Shown piece by piece: positions 23,639 to 31,250 of a stretch of 31,452 nucleotides of DNA. The position numbers were made by a program, and so were the translations under genes. Origin of the DNA: an uncultured Holophagaceae bacterium (GTDB lineage: Bacteria; Acidobacteriota; Holophagae; Holophagales; Holophagaceae); contig CAITBU010000272.1 in assembly GCA_903890595.1 (NCBI GenBank), positions 1 to 31,452 on the forward strand. Direction: 5' to 3'. Position 1 is the first letter of the stretch, and every line of letters begins with the position of its first letter. The notes beneath the pieces were generated by a model. That model searched no databases, was not told the origin of the DNA, and saw nothing but the letters and a program-made list of their open reading frames with translations.

Positions 23639-24166
23639 ATGCGACGCGTCTGTCTTTGCCTTGGAATGCTGATGGCACTTGGGCTTGGGGCCCAGGGAGC
23701 GGACCGCCCGGCCCCCCCGGCGACGGCCTCGGAGAAGGAACTGCAGGCTCCCTTGACGCTAGACGACGGAAAACCGACGCCCGGTCAGGCCTCCGAACCG
23801 GCCCCCTCTGGCCTCCGGACCTTCGGCTCCCTGGTGCTGGTCATCGGTCTGGCCGGGGCCAGCCTCTGGGCCCTGCGGAAGTATGGACGCCGCCGCCTGC
23901 CCGGCGGAGGCGGGGGCCGCCTCAAGGTGGACGAGACCTTGGCCCTGGGGGACCGTCGGTACATCTCCATCATCCAGGCCGACGGGGAGCGCTTCCTCAT
24001 CGCCCTGACCCCCCAGAGCATCACCCTGCTTTCCCGCATGGAGCCGGATCTTGACGAAGACGCCGGTGGCTTTGAAGAGGCCCTCGGGCGTCAGGTCGAC
24101 CTGGGTCGGCCGGTGCCGGTCAAGGAGATGGAGGCCCTCCTTCGCCAGGGCGGGGGCGGTCAGTGA
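23639..24166 (+). CDS. fliO: Flagellar biosynthesis protein FliO
   Basis: A 175-residue bitopic membrane protein. A short signal-like N-terminus (RVCLCLGMLMALGLGAQGA) is followed by a low-complexity periplasmic segment, one membrane helix at about 61-80 (TFGSLVLVIGLAGASLWAL) and a cytoplasmic domain (LKVDETLALGDRRYISIIQADGERFLIALTPQSITLL) typical of FliO. FliO helps assemble the FliP ring of the flagellar export gate. The ATG at 23639 follows GGGAG by 9 bp; the longer frame above it has no ribosome site. Its stop overlaps the fliP GTG by 4 bp, and the call is strengthened by fliPQR downstream. Confidence 0.88.
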   Translation: MRRVCLCLGMLMALGLGAQGADRPAPPATASEKELQAPLTLDDGKPTPGQASEPAPSGLRTFGSLVLVIGLAGASLWALRKYGRRRLPGGGGGRLKVDETLALGDRRYISIIQADGERFLIALTPQSITLLSRMEPDLDEDAGGFEEALGRQVDLGRPVPVKEMEALLRQGGGGQ

Positions 24167-24918
24167 GCCGCCGGACCTGGCTACTGCCTCTCCTCCTCCT
24201 GCTGGCGGGGGTGGCCCTGGCGGCCCAGCAGCCGGCAGGCGCCCTGCCGTCGGTCACGGTGGACTTCGGGAAGTCCCCCTCGGGCCCGGCCCTCAGCTCC
24301 AGCCTGCAGGCCATGCTCCTGCTCACGGTCCTCAGCCTGGCGCCCACCATCCTCATGACCGCCACCAGCTTCACCCGCATCGTGGTGGTGATGCACTTCC
24401 TGCGGCAGGGCCTGGGGACCCAGCAGACCCCCTCAAACCAAGTGCTCATCAGCCTCTCACTGGTGCTGACCTTCTTCATCATGGCGCCCACGGCCCGAGA
24501 GATTAACACCACTGTGCTGCAGCCCCTCCAGCGCAATGAGCTCACCACGGACCAAGCCTTGGACCGCACCGCCGCGCCCATGAAGGTGTTCATGCTGCGC
24601 CACACCCGAAAGAAGGACCTCGCCCTCTTCTTGCGCATTGCCAAGGCCCCGGCTCCCAAGACCAAGGCTGACGTGCCCATGGAGTGCCTGCTCCCGGCCT
24701 TCCTCATCAGCGAGCTGAAGACCGCCTTCGAGATCGGCTTCATGATCTTCCTGCCCTTCCTGGTGCTGGACATGGTGGTGGCCAGCATCCTGCTGAGCAT
24801 GGGCATGATGATGCTCCCACCCGTGGTGATCTCACTGCCCTTCAAGGTGCTGCTCTTTGTGCTGGTGGACGGGTGGTACCTCATTGTCGGGTCCCTGGTG
24901 AAGGGGTACACGGGATGA
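24163..24918 (+). CDS. fliP: Flagellar type III export protein FliP
   Basis: A 251-residue polytopic protein, a core ring component of the export gate. It starts with GTG inside the fliO stop (GTGA) and has a cleavable signal (LLPLLLLLAGVALAAQQ), followed by family signatures LTVLSLAPTILMTATSFTRIVVVMHFLRQGLGTQQTPSNQVL and, near the end, CLLPAFLISELKTAFEIGFMIFLPFLVLDMVVASILLSMGMMMLPPVVISLPFKVLLFVLVDGW. Length is normal. The gap to fliQ holds a tandem heptamer repeat, the only interruption in an otherwise tight operon. Confidence 0.97.
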   Translation: MSRRTWLLPLLLLLAGVALAAQQPAGALPSVTVDFGKSPSGPALSSSLQAMLLLTVLSLAPTILMTATSFTRIVVVMHFLRQGLGTQQTPSNQVLISLSLVLTFFIMAPTAREINTTVLQPLQRNELTTDQALDRTAAPMKVFMLRHTRKKDLALFLRIAKAPAPKTKADVPMECLLPAFLISELKTAFEIGFMIFLPFLVLDMVVASILLSMGMMMLPPVVISLPFKVLLFVLVDGWYLIVGSLVKGYTG

Positions 24919-24929
24919 GCGCTTGGGCT

Positions 24930-24964
24930 ATCAGCTGTCAGCTATCGGCTATCAGCTATCGGCT
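24930..24964. repeat. Tandem heptamer repeat, five units of RTCRGCT
   Basis: Units ATCAGCT, GTCAGCT, ATCGGCT, ATCAGCT and ATCGGCT follow each other without gaps between fliP and fliQ, with a weaker unit (TTGGGCT) just before. The repeat ends 1 bp before the GGGGAGGG ribosome site of fliQ. Similar GCTATCAGCTATC-type heptamers are dispersed in many bacterial genomes; copy number could vary by slippage. Confidence 0.8.
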
Positions 24965-24978
24965 GGGGAGGGTGATCT

Positions 24979-25257
24979 GTGAATGAGCTGCTGATCGCTC
25001 AGATCGGGAAGGATGCGCTCCGGACGGCGCTGCTGGTGGCGGGTCCGGCGCTCCTGGTCTCCCTGGTGGTGGGCCTCATCGTGTCGGTGTTCCAGGTGGT
25101 CACCAGCCTGCAGGACCAGACCATCGCCTTCGTGCCCAAGGTCATCGCCGTGATGCTGGTGGTCGCCATCAGCTTCCCCTGGATGCTGCAGGTGATGCTG
25201 CGGTTCACCACCCGGATGTTCACGGACTTCAACGCCGTCGTGCGCCAGCTGAACTGA
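24979..25257 (+). CDS. fliQ: Flagellar type III export protein FliQ
   Basis: A 92-residue protein with two membrane helices (about 15-40 and 52-76), which packs around the FliP/FliR ring in the export gate. The sequence (MNELLIAQIGKDALRTALLV, then GLIVSVFQVVTSLQDQTIAFVPKVIAV) matches FliQ throughout. The start is GTG 24979 with GGGGAGGG 7 bp upstream. It is 7 bp before fliR. The heptamer repeat immediately upstream may influence its translation. Confidence 0.96.
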   Translation: MNELLIAQIGKDALRTALLVAGPALLVSLVVGLIVSVFQVVTSLQDQTIAFVPKVIAVMLVVAISFPWMLQVMLRFTTRMFTDFNAVVRQLN

Positions 25258-25264
25258 GGCGGCC

Positions 25265-26050
25265 ATGGGACCGGTCCTCAGCAGTTCCGCACTCTGGGCC
25301 TACACGGGCGCCAAGGCGGCCCTCTGGGTGCTGGTACTGACCCGCATCACGGGCCTGCTGGCGGTGTTTCCCCTCCTGGGTTCGGAGCAGATGCCCCTGT
25401 CGGTCCGAGCGGCTCTGGCGGTCATGCTGGCCACGGTGATCCTGCCGGTGCTGCCCGTCACCGCCACGCTGCCCTCGGGGCTGCCGGAGATGGCAGCCCT
25501 CATGGCCGTGGAGCTGGCCATTGGCCTCCTGCTGGGGACGGTGGTGGCCTGGATCCTCGAGGCTGTCTCCTTCGCCGGTAGCCTCATGGACATCCAGATC
25601 GGCTTCTCCTTCGTGCAGTTTCTGGACCCCGCCACGTCCCAGACCAGCTCGGTGTCCAGCTCCCTGATGATGCAGGTCGCCGCCCTCCTGATCTTCGTTA
25701 CGGGCCTCCACCACCAGATGATCCTGGCCCTGGTGGACAGCTACCGCATCGCCCCCATCGGCCATGGCATTCCTCTCCAGGTCCTGGGGCTGGTGACCCT
25801 CACGGGCCAGATGCTGGCCAAGGGCTTTCAGCTGGCCTTCCCCGTGCTGGCCCTGCTGTTCCTCATGGACCTGGTCCTGGGCATCTCCGGCAAGTTCATG
25901 CCCCAGCTGCAGCTCCTCCAGCTCAGCTTCCCCCTCAAGATCGCCCTGGGCCTGATGCTGCTGGGCCTCATCCTGCGGGAGCTGAGCGGCTGGCTGGCCC
26001 CCCTCTTTGCCATGGCCCCCCGCTACGCCCTGAAGCTGCTGGGGGGCTAG
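25265..26050 (+). CDS. fliR: Flagellar type III export protein FliR
   Basis: A 261-residue polytopic membrane protein with about six helices, the partner that closes the FliP ring of the gate. Diagnostic parts are LTRITGLLAVFPLLGSEQMPLSVRAALAVMLA, EMAALMAVELAIGLLLGTVVAWILEAVSFAGSLMDIQIGFSF, and FLMDLVLGISGKFMPQLQLLQLSFPLKIALGL. GAGG precedes the ATG. The flhB gene follows after 35 bp. Confidence 0.96.
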   Translation: MGPVLSSSALWAYTGAKAALWVLVLTRITGLLAVFPLLGSEQMPLSVRAALAVMLATVILPVLPVTATLPSGLPEMAALMAVELAIGLLLGTVVAWILEAVSFAGSLMDIQIGFSFVQFLDPATSQTSSVSSSLMMQVAALLIFVTGLHHQMILALVDSYRIAPIGHGIPLQVLGLVTLTGQMLAKGFQLAFPVLALLFLMDLVLGISGKFMPQLQLLQLSFPLKIALGLMLLGLILRELSGWLAPLFAMAPRYALKLLGG

Positions 26051-26085
26051 CCCCGCCCCCTTGATTTCCCTGGACTCTCACCCCG

Positions 26086-27141
26086 ATGGCCAATGACCCC
26101 GGCAAGACCGAGAAAGCCACCCCCAAGCGGCGCGAAAAAGCCCGGGAGGAGGGGTCTGTCCCGAAGAGTACCGACTTCGACGGGGCCATCCTCCTGTGGG
26201 GGAACTTCTTCCTCTTCCTGGGTCTTGGCGGAGTCACCCTGAGCTTGATGGCCCAGACGGTCCGTCACTTCCTGCAGCGGGCCCAGCCTGGCGCACTGGC
26301 GGAGGCGGGGCAGGTGACCCTGCTGGGGGACGTGATGCTGATCCTGGGGCGCCTGCTGCTCCCCTTCCTGGCGCTCAACTTACTGGTGGCGCTGGCGGGC
26401 GGGTTCGCCCAGCGGGGCTTCTCCTTCAGCACCAAGCCCCTTATCCCTAAATTTGATCGCCTGAATCCGGTCCAGGGCTTCAAGAAAATCTTTGCCGCCA
26501 AGGCCCTGGTGGACCTCATCAAGAGCCTGGCCAAGTTCGTCCTGCTGGCCTCTGTGGCCTACCTGGTGATGGCCCCCCGGGTGCCCCTCCTCCTGGCCAC
26601 CCTCAAGCTCCCTCTGGGGCAGGCCCTGAGCATCTTCCAGACCACGGTGTTCGTCCTCTACCGGGACGTGATGCTGGCCATGCTCATCCTCGCCGTGCTC
26701 GACTTCGCCTGGCAGCGCCACAGCTTCGAGGAGAGCATCAAGATGACCAAGCAGGAGATCAAGGACGAGATGAAGGATGCGGACGGCAACCCGGAGGTCA
26801 AGCAGCGCCAGAAGGCCCTGATGCAGGCGGCGGCCCGGCGCCAGATGCTGGCCGCAGTCAGTAAGGCCACCGTGGTGGTGACCAACCCCACCCATGTCGC
26901 CATTGCCCTCCGCTACGACGAGGGCACCGCCGCCCCAATCTGTGTGGCCAAGGGGCTGGACCATCTGGCCCTCAAGATCCGGGAGCGGGCGCGGGAAGCC
27001 GGCATTCCCACCCTGGAGCGGCCCGAACTGGCCCGGGCCCTCTACCGGGTGGTGGAGCTGGAGAAGCCCATTCCCCGGGACCTCTACCAGGCCGTGGCCC
27101 AGGTCCTGGCCTTCGTCTACCGTCTCCGGGGGGCCGCATGA
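26086..27141 (+). CDS. flhB: Flagellar type III export switch protein FlhB
   Basis: A 351-residue protein, the substrate-specificity switch of the export gate. It begins with the charged DPGKTEKATPKRREKAREEGSVPKS, then four membrane helices, then the cytoplasmic domain from about 210. The autocleavage site NPTH is at 267-270 in VVVTNPTHVAIALRYDEG, so cleavage between Asn and Pro is expected. Length is normal. flhA, the usual next gene, is missing at this locus; the next gene, 85 bp away, is a response regulator. The Shine-Dalgarno sequence is weak. Confidence 0.97.
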   Translation: MANDPGKTEKATPKRREKAREEGSVPKSTDFDGAILLWGNFFLFLGLGGVTLSLMAQTVRHFLQRAQPGALAEAGQVTLLGDVMLILGRLLLPFLALNLLVALAGGFAQRGFSFSTKPLIPKFDRLNPVQGFKKIFAAKALVDLIKSLAKFVLLASVAYLVMAPRVPLLLATLKLPLGQALSIFQTTVFVLYRDVMLAMLILAVLDFAWQRHSFEESIKMTKQEIKDEMKDADGNPEVKQRQKALMQAAARRQMLAAVSKATVVVTNPTHVAIALRYDEGTAAPICVAKGLDHLALKIRERAREAGIPTLERPELARALYRVVELEKPIPRDLYQAVAQVLAFVYRLRGAA

Positions 27142-27226
27142 GGTACCTTGAGACCCAAATCGTACCGGGCTGGAGTTCGGCGGCCCATGTACCGAAAGGG
27201 TATTGTCAGGTTATCCCGAGGAACCC

Positions 27227-27871
27227 TTGACCCGTCCCATCGTGCCACCCCACCTGCCGACCCCCAGCCTCCTGCTGGTGGATGACGATCCCATGCCCCG
27301 GGAGACCCTCTCGTCCCTGCTGACGAGTGAGGGCTTCCATGTGGTCACCGCCGCCACCGGGGAGGAGGCCGAGCAAAAACTGAAGGCCGAACGACCGCCC
27401 TTCGACCTGGTGATTACGGATCTGGTGATGCCCGGAAAGAGCGGCATGGATGTCCTCAAGTGCGCCCTGAAGCTGAACCCCAGCTGCACCGTGCTGGTGC
27501 TGACGGGCTTCGGCAGCGTTCGAGAGGCCACGGAGGCCATGGAGCTTGGCGCCTTCGACTTTGTGACCAAGCCCATGCAGATCGACCAGTTCCGGAACAC
27601 CCTCCGCCGGCTCATGGAGCGCCGGGATCTGGCCCGGGAGCGGGACGAGCTAAGGGCCCGGGTGAAGGCCCTGACGGAGCGGGCTGAGCGCCTGGAGACC
27701 ACGCTGGGCCGCATGGAGATTCTGGCCAACCAGATTGCTCCCACGTCGGCCCCCCGCTCGGATGCGTTGGAGGGCCTGGAACGCTTGGCCGCCCTGAAGG
27801 CCAAGGGCCTCCTCTCCGACGAGGAATTCGACCAGGGCAAGAAAAACCTCCTCTCCCGGTGGCTGGGTTGA
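27227..27871 (+). CDS. Response regulator with coiled coil and C-terminal SHOCT motif
   Basis: A 214-residue protein. Residues 14-130 form a receiver domain with the acidic pair D19/D20, the phospho-acceptor D65 in VITDLVMPG, T93 in LTGFGS and K115 in VTKP, so it should be phosphorylatable. Residues about 129-170 form a coiled coil (ERRDLARERDELRARVKAL). Residues 183-210 (LERLAALKAKGLLSDEEFDQGKKNLL) match the SHOCT motif, a short domain usually found at ends of bacterial proteins. No DNA-binding or enzymatic output domain is present. I start at TTG 27227, with GAGGA upstream; an in-frame TTG lies at 27203. Its stop overlaps the TPR gene start. The partner kinase is unknown. Confidence 0.88.
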   Translation: MTRPIVPPHLPTPSLLLVDDDPMPRETLSSLLTSEGFHVVTAATGEEAEQKLKAERPPFDLVITDLVMPGKSGMDVLKCALKLNPSCTVLVLTGFGSVREATEAMELGAFDFVTKPMQIDQFRNTLRRLMERRDLARERDELRARVKALTERAERLETTLGRMEILANQIAPTSAPRSDALEGLERLAALKAKGLLSDEEFDQGKKNLLSRWLG

Positions 27872-29649
27872 GGCTGTCCAGGGTGGGGTTCCTCCTGGTG
27901 GCGCTGGCGGCCCTTTCTCTGGCGCCCCAGGCCCATGGCAGCAGCCCTCCCAGCAAGGCCCGGCCGGGCACGATGACTGATGACCAGGCCGCTCAGCTGG
28001 CTCGCGAGGCCCTCAACGCCAATACCTCCGGCGGCATGCAGCTGGCCTTGAGCCGCCTCAAGGCGCACACCTTCAAGTCCAGCAAGGTGCCAGAGCGGGA
28101 GCTCGTGCTCTACGCCCAGGGCGTGCTGGAGGCCCGTCTGGGCAACTTGCCTGCTTCCGCCTTGGCCCTCAAAAAGCTGGAAAAGCAGTGGCCCGAGTCG
28201 CCCTTTATGGGTGAAGTGAACAGCCTCCTGGCTGAGGAAGCCCTGACCCGGAAGCGGACCAAGGAGGCGGAAGAGCGCCTCCACAAGGCCCTTGCCTCGG
28301 ACATGCCGACGGAGCGGAAGCACCGCCCTCAGGAGCTGCTGCTCGCCATGCTGGCTGAGCAGGGTCGCCACGACGAGGCCCTACCGCTCGCCCAGTCGCT
28401 ACGTTCCCATGCTGGCAAGGAGCGCCCCGGAGAGACGCCCCTGGCGGCCATTGCCGAGGTGCTGGCCGCTGTTGGTACCCGGGACCAGGCCGAGGCCGCC
28501 CGAAAGGAGTTCCTCCAGGCCCACCCCGCCAGCGCCATGGTGCCGAGGGTGGAACTGGCCTGGGGCCGCATGCTGGGTCGGCAGGGCGATAAGCAGGGCG
28601 CGGCCCAGACCCTTCGCAAGCTCGTGAAGGATCACCCACTCACTCCCCAGGCCGACGATGCCCGCCTGGCCCTGGCCAGCCTCCTCACGGATGGCAGCCT
28701 CAAGGACACCAAGGACCTGCCCTCGGCAGAGTCTCTGCTGGCTGAGGTTCGCAAGGGGGGCAAGGCCCTCCCCAAGGGGGCGGCCCAGCTGGTGGAGCTC
28801 CGCCTGCTGACGGGCCGCTCGGCCTGGGACGAGGCCCTGGCTCTGACGGACGGGATGGAGCCGTCCCTGCGGCAGGATCCCGAAGTTCGCAAGCTCTGGA
28901 GCGAGGCCTGGAACGGCTGGGCCTCCCACCGCCTCGAGAAGGGCCGCCCCGGGGACTTTCTTTCCAGGCTCAAGCCCGGCGCTTTCCTGGCCCTCGACCC
29001 AAAGCTGAGGGTCGCCCTGGTGGAACGCTTTGCCGAGTCCGGCCTGCTGGACACGCTGCCCTCCCTGGTGGCCGAGGTTCCGGAGGCCCAGCGGGCGAGC
29101 CTGCGCCGAGCGGCCCTGGCCAAGGCCCCCATCGAGACCCAGCCCAGGCCGATCCTTCGCCTCCTTGGCCCCAAGGCGGGCGGTGGTCCGGAAGAGGCCC
29201 TTGCCCGGGCCCGGGCTGAGTCGGCCCTGGACAACTGGGCCCAGGTTCGCACGGCCCTGCCTGGGGCTCGCCCCGGGACGGAACGGGTAGCGGTGCTGGT
29301 GCGCCTCCTGCAGCGGCCCTTGGTGGCCCCTGAGAAGCTCGCCCAGCGCCTGGCAGAGGCCGAGGGCTGGCTAAACCGGGCCCCCGAAAAAGGAGCCGTC
29401 CTGGAGCCCCTGGCCATCCTGGTTGGGGACCTCCGCTTCCAGGCCGGGGACGCCAAGGGGGCCCTGGCCCTCTATCCTGCCAAGGCCATGGCTGCGAGCC
29501 AGCAAGGTTGGGTGGCCCTGATGCGCGCCGAGGCCCTGCTCCGCCTGGGCCAGCGGGACCAGGCCCGGGTGCTCATCCGGGAAGCCCGGCAGGAGCCCGG
29601 CTTCAAAGGCCAGCGGGACGCCCTGGCCCGGAGCCTTGGGGCGTACTGA
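27868..29649 (+). CDS. Secreted TPR-like helical repeat protein
   Basis: A 593-residue protein beginning with a signal peptide (SRVGFLLVALAALSLAPQAHG). The rest is Ala/Leu-rich helical repeat of TPR style: paired helices with LYAQGVLEARLGNLPASALALKKLEKQWPESPF, ELLLAMLAEQGRHDEALPLAQSL, ELAWGRMLGRQGDKQGAAQTLRKLVKDHP and MRAEALLRLGQRDQARVLIREAR. The start is probably the TTG overlapping the response-regulator stop (TTGA), with GGTGG 5 bp before it; GTG 27859 is an alternative. It is predicted to be periplasmic or at the outer membrane as a scaffold. The coupling with the response regulator suggests a common job, but no function is recognised. Confidence 0.78.
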   Translation: MRLSRVGFLLVALAALSLAPQAHGSSPPSKARPGTMTDDQAAQLAREALNANTSGGMQLALSRLKAHTFKSSKVPERELVLYAQGVLEARLGNLPASALALKKLEKQWPESPFMGEVNSLLAEEALTRKRTKEAEERLHKALASDMPTERKHRPQELLLAMLAEQGRHDEALPLAQSLRSHAGKERPGETPLAAIAEVLAAVGTRDQAEAARKEFLQAHPASAMVPRVELAWGRMLGRQGDKQGAAQTLRKLVKDHPLTPQADDARLALASLLTDGSLKDTKDLPSAESLLAEVRKGGKALPKGAAQLVELRLLTGRSAWDEALALTDGMEPSLRQDPEVRKLWSEAWNGWASHRLEKGRPGDFLSRLKPGAFLALDPKLRVALVERFAESGLLDTLPSLVAEVPEAQRASLRRAALAKAPIETQPRPILRLLGPKAGGGPEEALARARAESALDNWAQVRTALPGARPGTERVAVLVRLLQRPLVAPEKLAQRLAEAEGWLNRAPEKGAVLEPLAILVGDLRFQAGDAKGALALYPAKAMAASQQGWVALMRAEALLRLGQRDQARVLIREARQEPGFKGQRDALARSLGAY

Positions 29650-29673
29650 CTTTCAGCGACCCTGGGCTATGCT
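29646..29673 (+). promoter_or_regulatory. Candidate promoter of the cyclophilin gene
   Basis: CTGACT (29646-29651), a 16-bp spacer and TATGCT (29668-29673) each match the sigma-70 consensus at 4/6. It overlaps the stop codon of the TPR gene and lies 22 bp before the cyclophilin ATG. Confidence 0.4.
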
Positions 29674-29695
29674 GGAGCCTTTCCTGGAGGCCCGG

Positions 29696-30274
29696 ATGCG
29701 CGCCCTCATCGCAGCCTGCCTTGCCCTGATGACCCTGAGTCTGGCGGCCGCTCCCAAGCCGCGGGTGAAGCTCACCACCAACCTGGGGACCATCGTGCTA
29801 GAGCTGGAGCCGGAGGCGGCGCCCCGCACCGTGGAAAACTTTCTGAAGTACGTCAAGAAGGGTCATTACAAGGGCACCATCTTCCACCGGGTGATCGCGG
29901 GCTTCATGATCCAGGGCGGGGGCTACGTGGACTACCTCGGGAAGAAGCGCACGGATCCCCCCATTCCCAACGAGGCGGACCGCTCCCTGGCCGCGGGCCT
30001 GAAGAACCGCCGAGGCACCTTGGCCATGGCCCGCACGCCGGATCCCAACAGTGCCGCTGCCGAGTTCTACATCAACGTGGTGGACAACCCGGCCCTGGAC
30101 TTCAAGAGCAAGGCCAATGGCCAGACCTGGGGCTACTGCGTGTTCGGCAAGGTGGTGCAGGGCCTGGACGTGGTGGACCGCATCAAGGCCGTGAAGACCA
30201 GCAATAAGCGCAGCGACTTCCTGAACCTGCCGGAGAAGCCGGTGCTCATTACGGACGCGGTGCTGGTCCAATGA
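29696..30274 (+). CDS. ppiA: Peptidyl-prolyl cis-trans isomerase, cyclophilin type, exported
   Basis: A 192-residue cyclophilin that speeds proline isomerisation during protein folding. A signal peptide (ALIAACLALMTLSLAAA) suggests the periplasm. Core motifs are VKLTTNLGTIVLELEPEAAPRTVENFLKYV, the active-site FHRVIAGFMIQGG with catalytic Arg and Phe, and AEFYINVVDNPALDF and YCVFGKVVQGLDVVDRI. The ATG at 29696 has GGAGG 5 bp upstream. The 3' end overlaps the convergent Kdo-kinase-like gene by 26 bp. Confidence 0.92.
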   Translation: MRALIAACLALMTLSLAAAPKPRVKLTTNLGTIVLELEPEAAPRTVENFLKYVKKGHYKGTIFHRVIAGFMIQGGGYVDYLGKKRTDPPIPNEADRSLAAGLKNRRGTLAMARTPDPNSAAAEFYINVVDNPALDFKSKANGQTWGYCVFGKVVQGLDVVDRIKAVKTSNKRSDFLNLPEKPVLITDAVLVQ

Positions 30275-30959
30275 CCGCCAGGGTGGACTCCGGGGCGTTC
30301 AGCTTCCGCAGGCTACGGGCCAGGCGGGCGCGATAGCGCTCCCACAGGGGGGAGCCCTCCCGCTCGAAGCAGGCCCGGTCCCAGTCCAGGAAGAGGACGC
30401 CGCCGTCAGTGGGCAGCATGATGTTGGTGGCATTGAGATCCGGGGACCAGAGGCCCCAGGCGCAGAGGCAGGCGAAGGCCTGGTTCAGGTCGGCGGCGCG
30501 CTCCATGCCCAGGTCCCAGTTGCGGGGCCAGGCCACCCCAGGGGCCAGGCGGGTGATGAGCACGCCCTCAACGCCGAAGCCCGAGGGGCGCCACGCGTAA
30601 CCAAGGGGCTCGACGGTGGGAAAGCCTGCCTCCCATAGACCGCGGTGGACGGCGTGCTCGGCGGCGAAGCGCAGGTGCGTGCGGTAGGTGCGCTCATTGA
30701 TGTGGCGCAGCAGGCCGCCCCGGCGATAGGGCCGGAGGACCAGGTCGCCCACCTGGAGCACACCGCCCCGGCCGAAGGCACCGCGTAGGGGGATGGCCTC
30801 GCCTTCGGGGAGCATCGCTCCCGGTGTGCAGACCCGCCAGCCGCCACCCAGGCCAGGTAGGTCGCAGTTGATGCGACAGCCCAGGGGATGGAGGGGTACG
30901 CCGGGCGGGAAGGGCCAGTCAGAGGGCAGGGGGGGGACAATGTAGGGGTCGTGGATCAT
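30249..30959 (-). CDS. kdkA: Kdo-kinase-like (lipopolysaccharide kinase family) protein
   Basis: A 236-residue protein-kinase-like enzyme that resembles 3-deoxy-D-manno-octulosonic acid kinase, which phosphorylates Kdo of the LPS inner core. Visible are a Gly-rich GRGGVLQVGDLVLRPYRRGGLLRHI (about 63-87), the catalytic loop PDLNATNIML with D174 and N179, and the metal-binding LDWDRA (D192, D194). The canonical His before DLN is absent (SPDLN). The ATG at 30959 has no good Shine-Dalgarno sequence, so the start is uncertain; the open frame extends to 31136. Its 3' end overlaps the cyclophilin gene. No other LPS genes are nearby. Confidence 0.75.
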   Translation of the reverse strand: MIHDPYIVPPLPSDWPFPPGVPLHPLGCRINCDLPGLGGGWRVCTPGAMLPEGEAIPLRGAFGRGGVLQVGDLVLRPYRRGGLLRHINERTYRTHLRFAAEHAVHRGLWEAGFPTVEPLGYAWRPSGFGVEGVLITRLAPGVAWPRNWDLGMERAADLNQAFACLCAWGLWSPDLNATNIMLPTDGGVLFLDWDRACFEREGSPLWERYRARLARSLRKLNAPESTLAVIGPAPRP

Positions 30960-31250
30960 GGCGCTAAACCCAGGGTGGCGGGTCTTGGCTCCGAAAGCAA
31001 AAGAAGGCTCGCTGGAACGAATCCACGCGCAGATGTCAACCGCAGAATGTGCTTTTGCCATGCCATAAAAACAGGGCAGGCACGGGGGTTCCTTTTGGCG
31101 AAAGGGATTCTTGCCGCAGGTCCCGGGGGTTCCCACAGGGGATGTGGAAATCCCTCCAGAGGGTGTCGGAAGGGAAGTGCATGTGCCCTCTGCATCTCAC
31201 CTCAAAACGGGCCTCCACCCCCTCCAGTGCGACGGCACTATGCTGGATAC
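30960..31250. other. Intergenic region between the Kdo-kinase-like gene and the last gene
   Basis: About 290 bp between divergent genes. It holds two copies of CGGGGGTTCC (31083-31092 and 31124-31133), a moderately AT-richer stretch at 31045-31075 that may contain the leftward promoter, and TATGCT at 31239-31244 ahead of the last gene. Several ORFs cross it, but none has recognisable protein-like sequence. Confidence 0.45.

Noticed and set aside
24916..24987. Small ORF (MSAWAISCQLSAISYRLG) between fliP and fliQ
   Set aside because: It is only the translation of the heptamer repeat and has no ribosome site of its own.
31083..31133. Two CGGGGGTTCC copies as an attachment site or operator
   Set aside because: Ten-base GC-rich matches 41 bp apart are weak, with no integrase or regulator linked to them.
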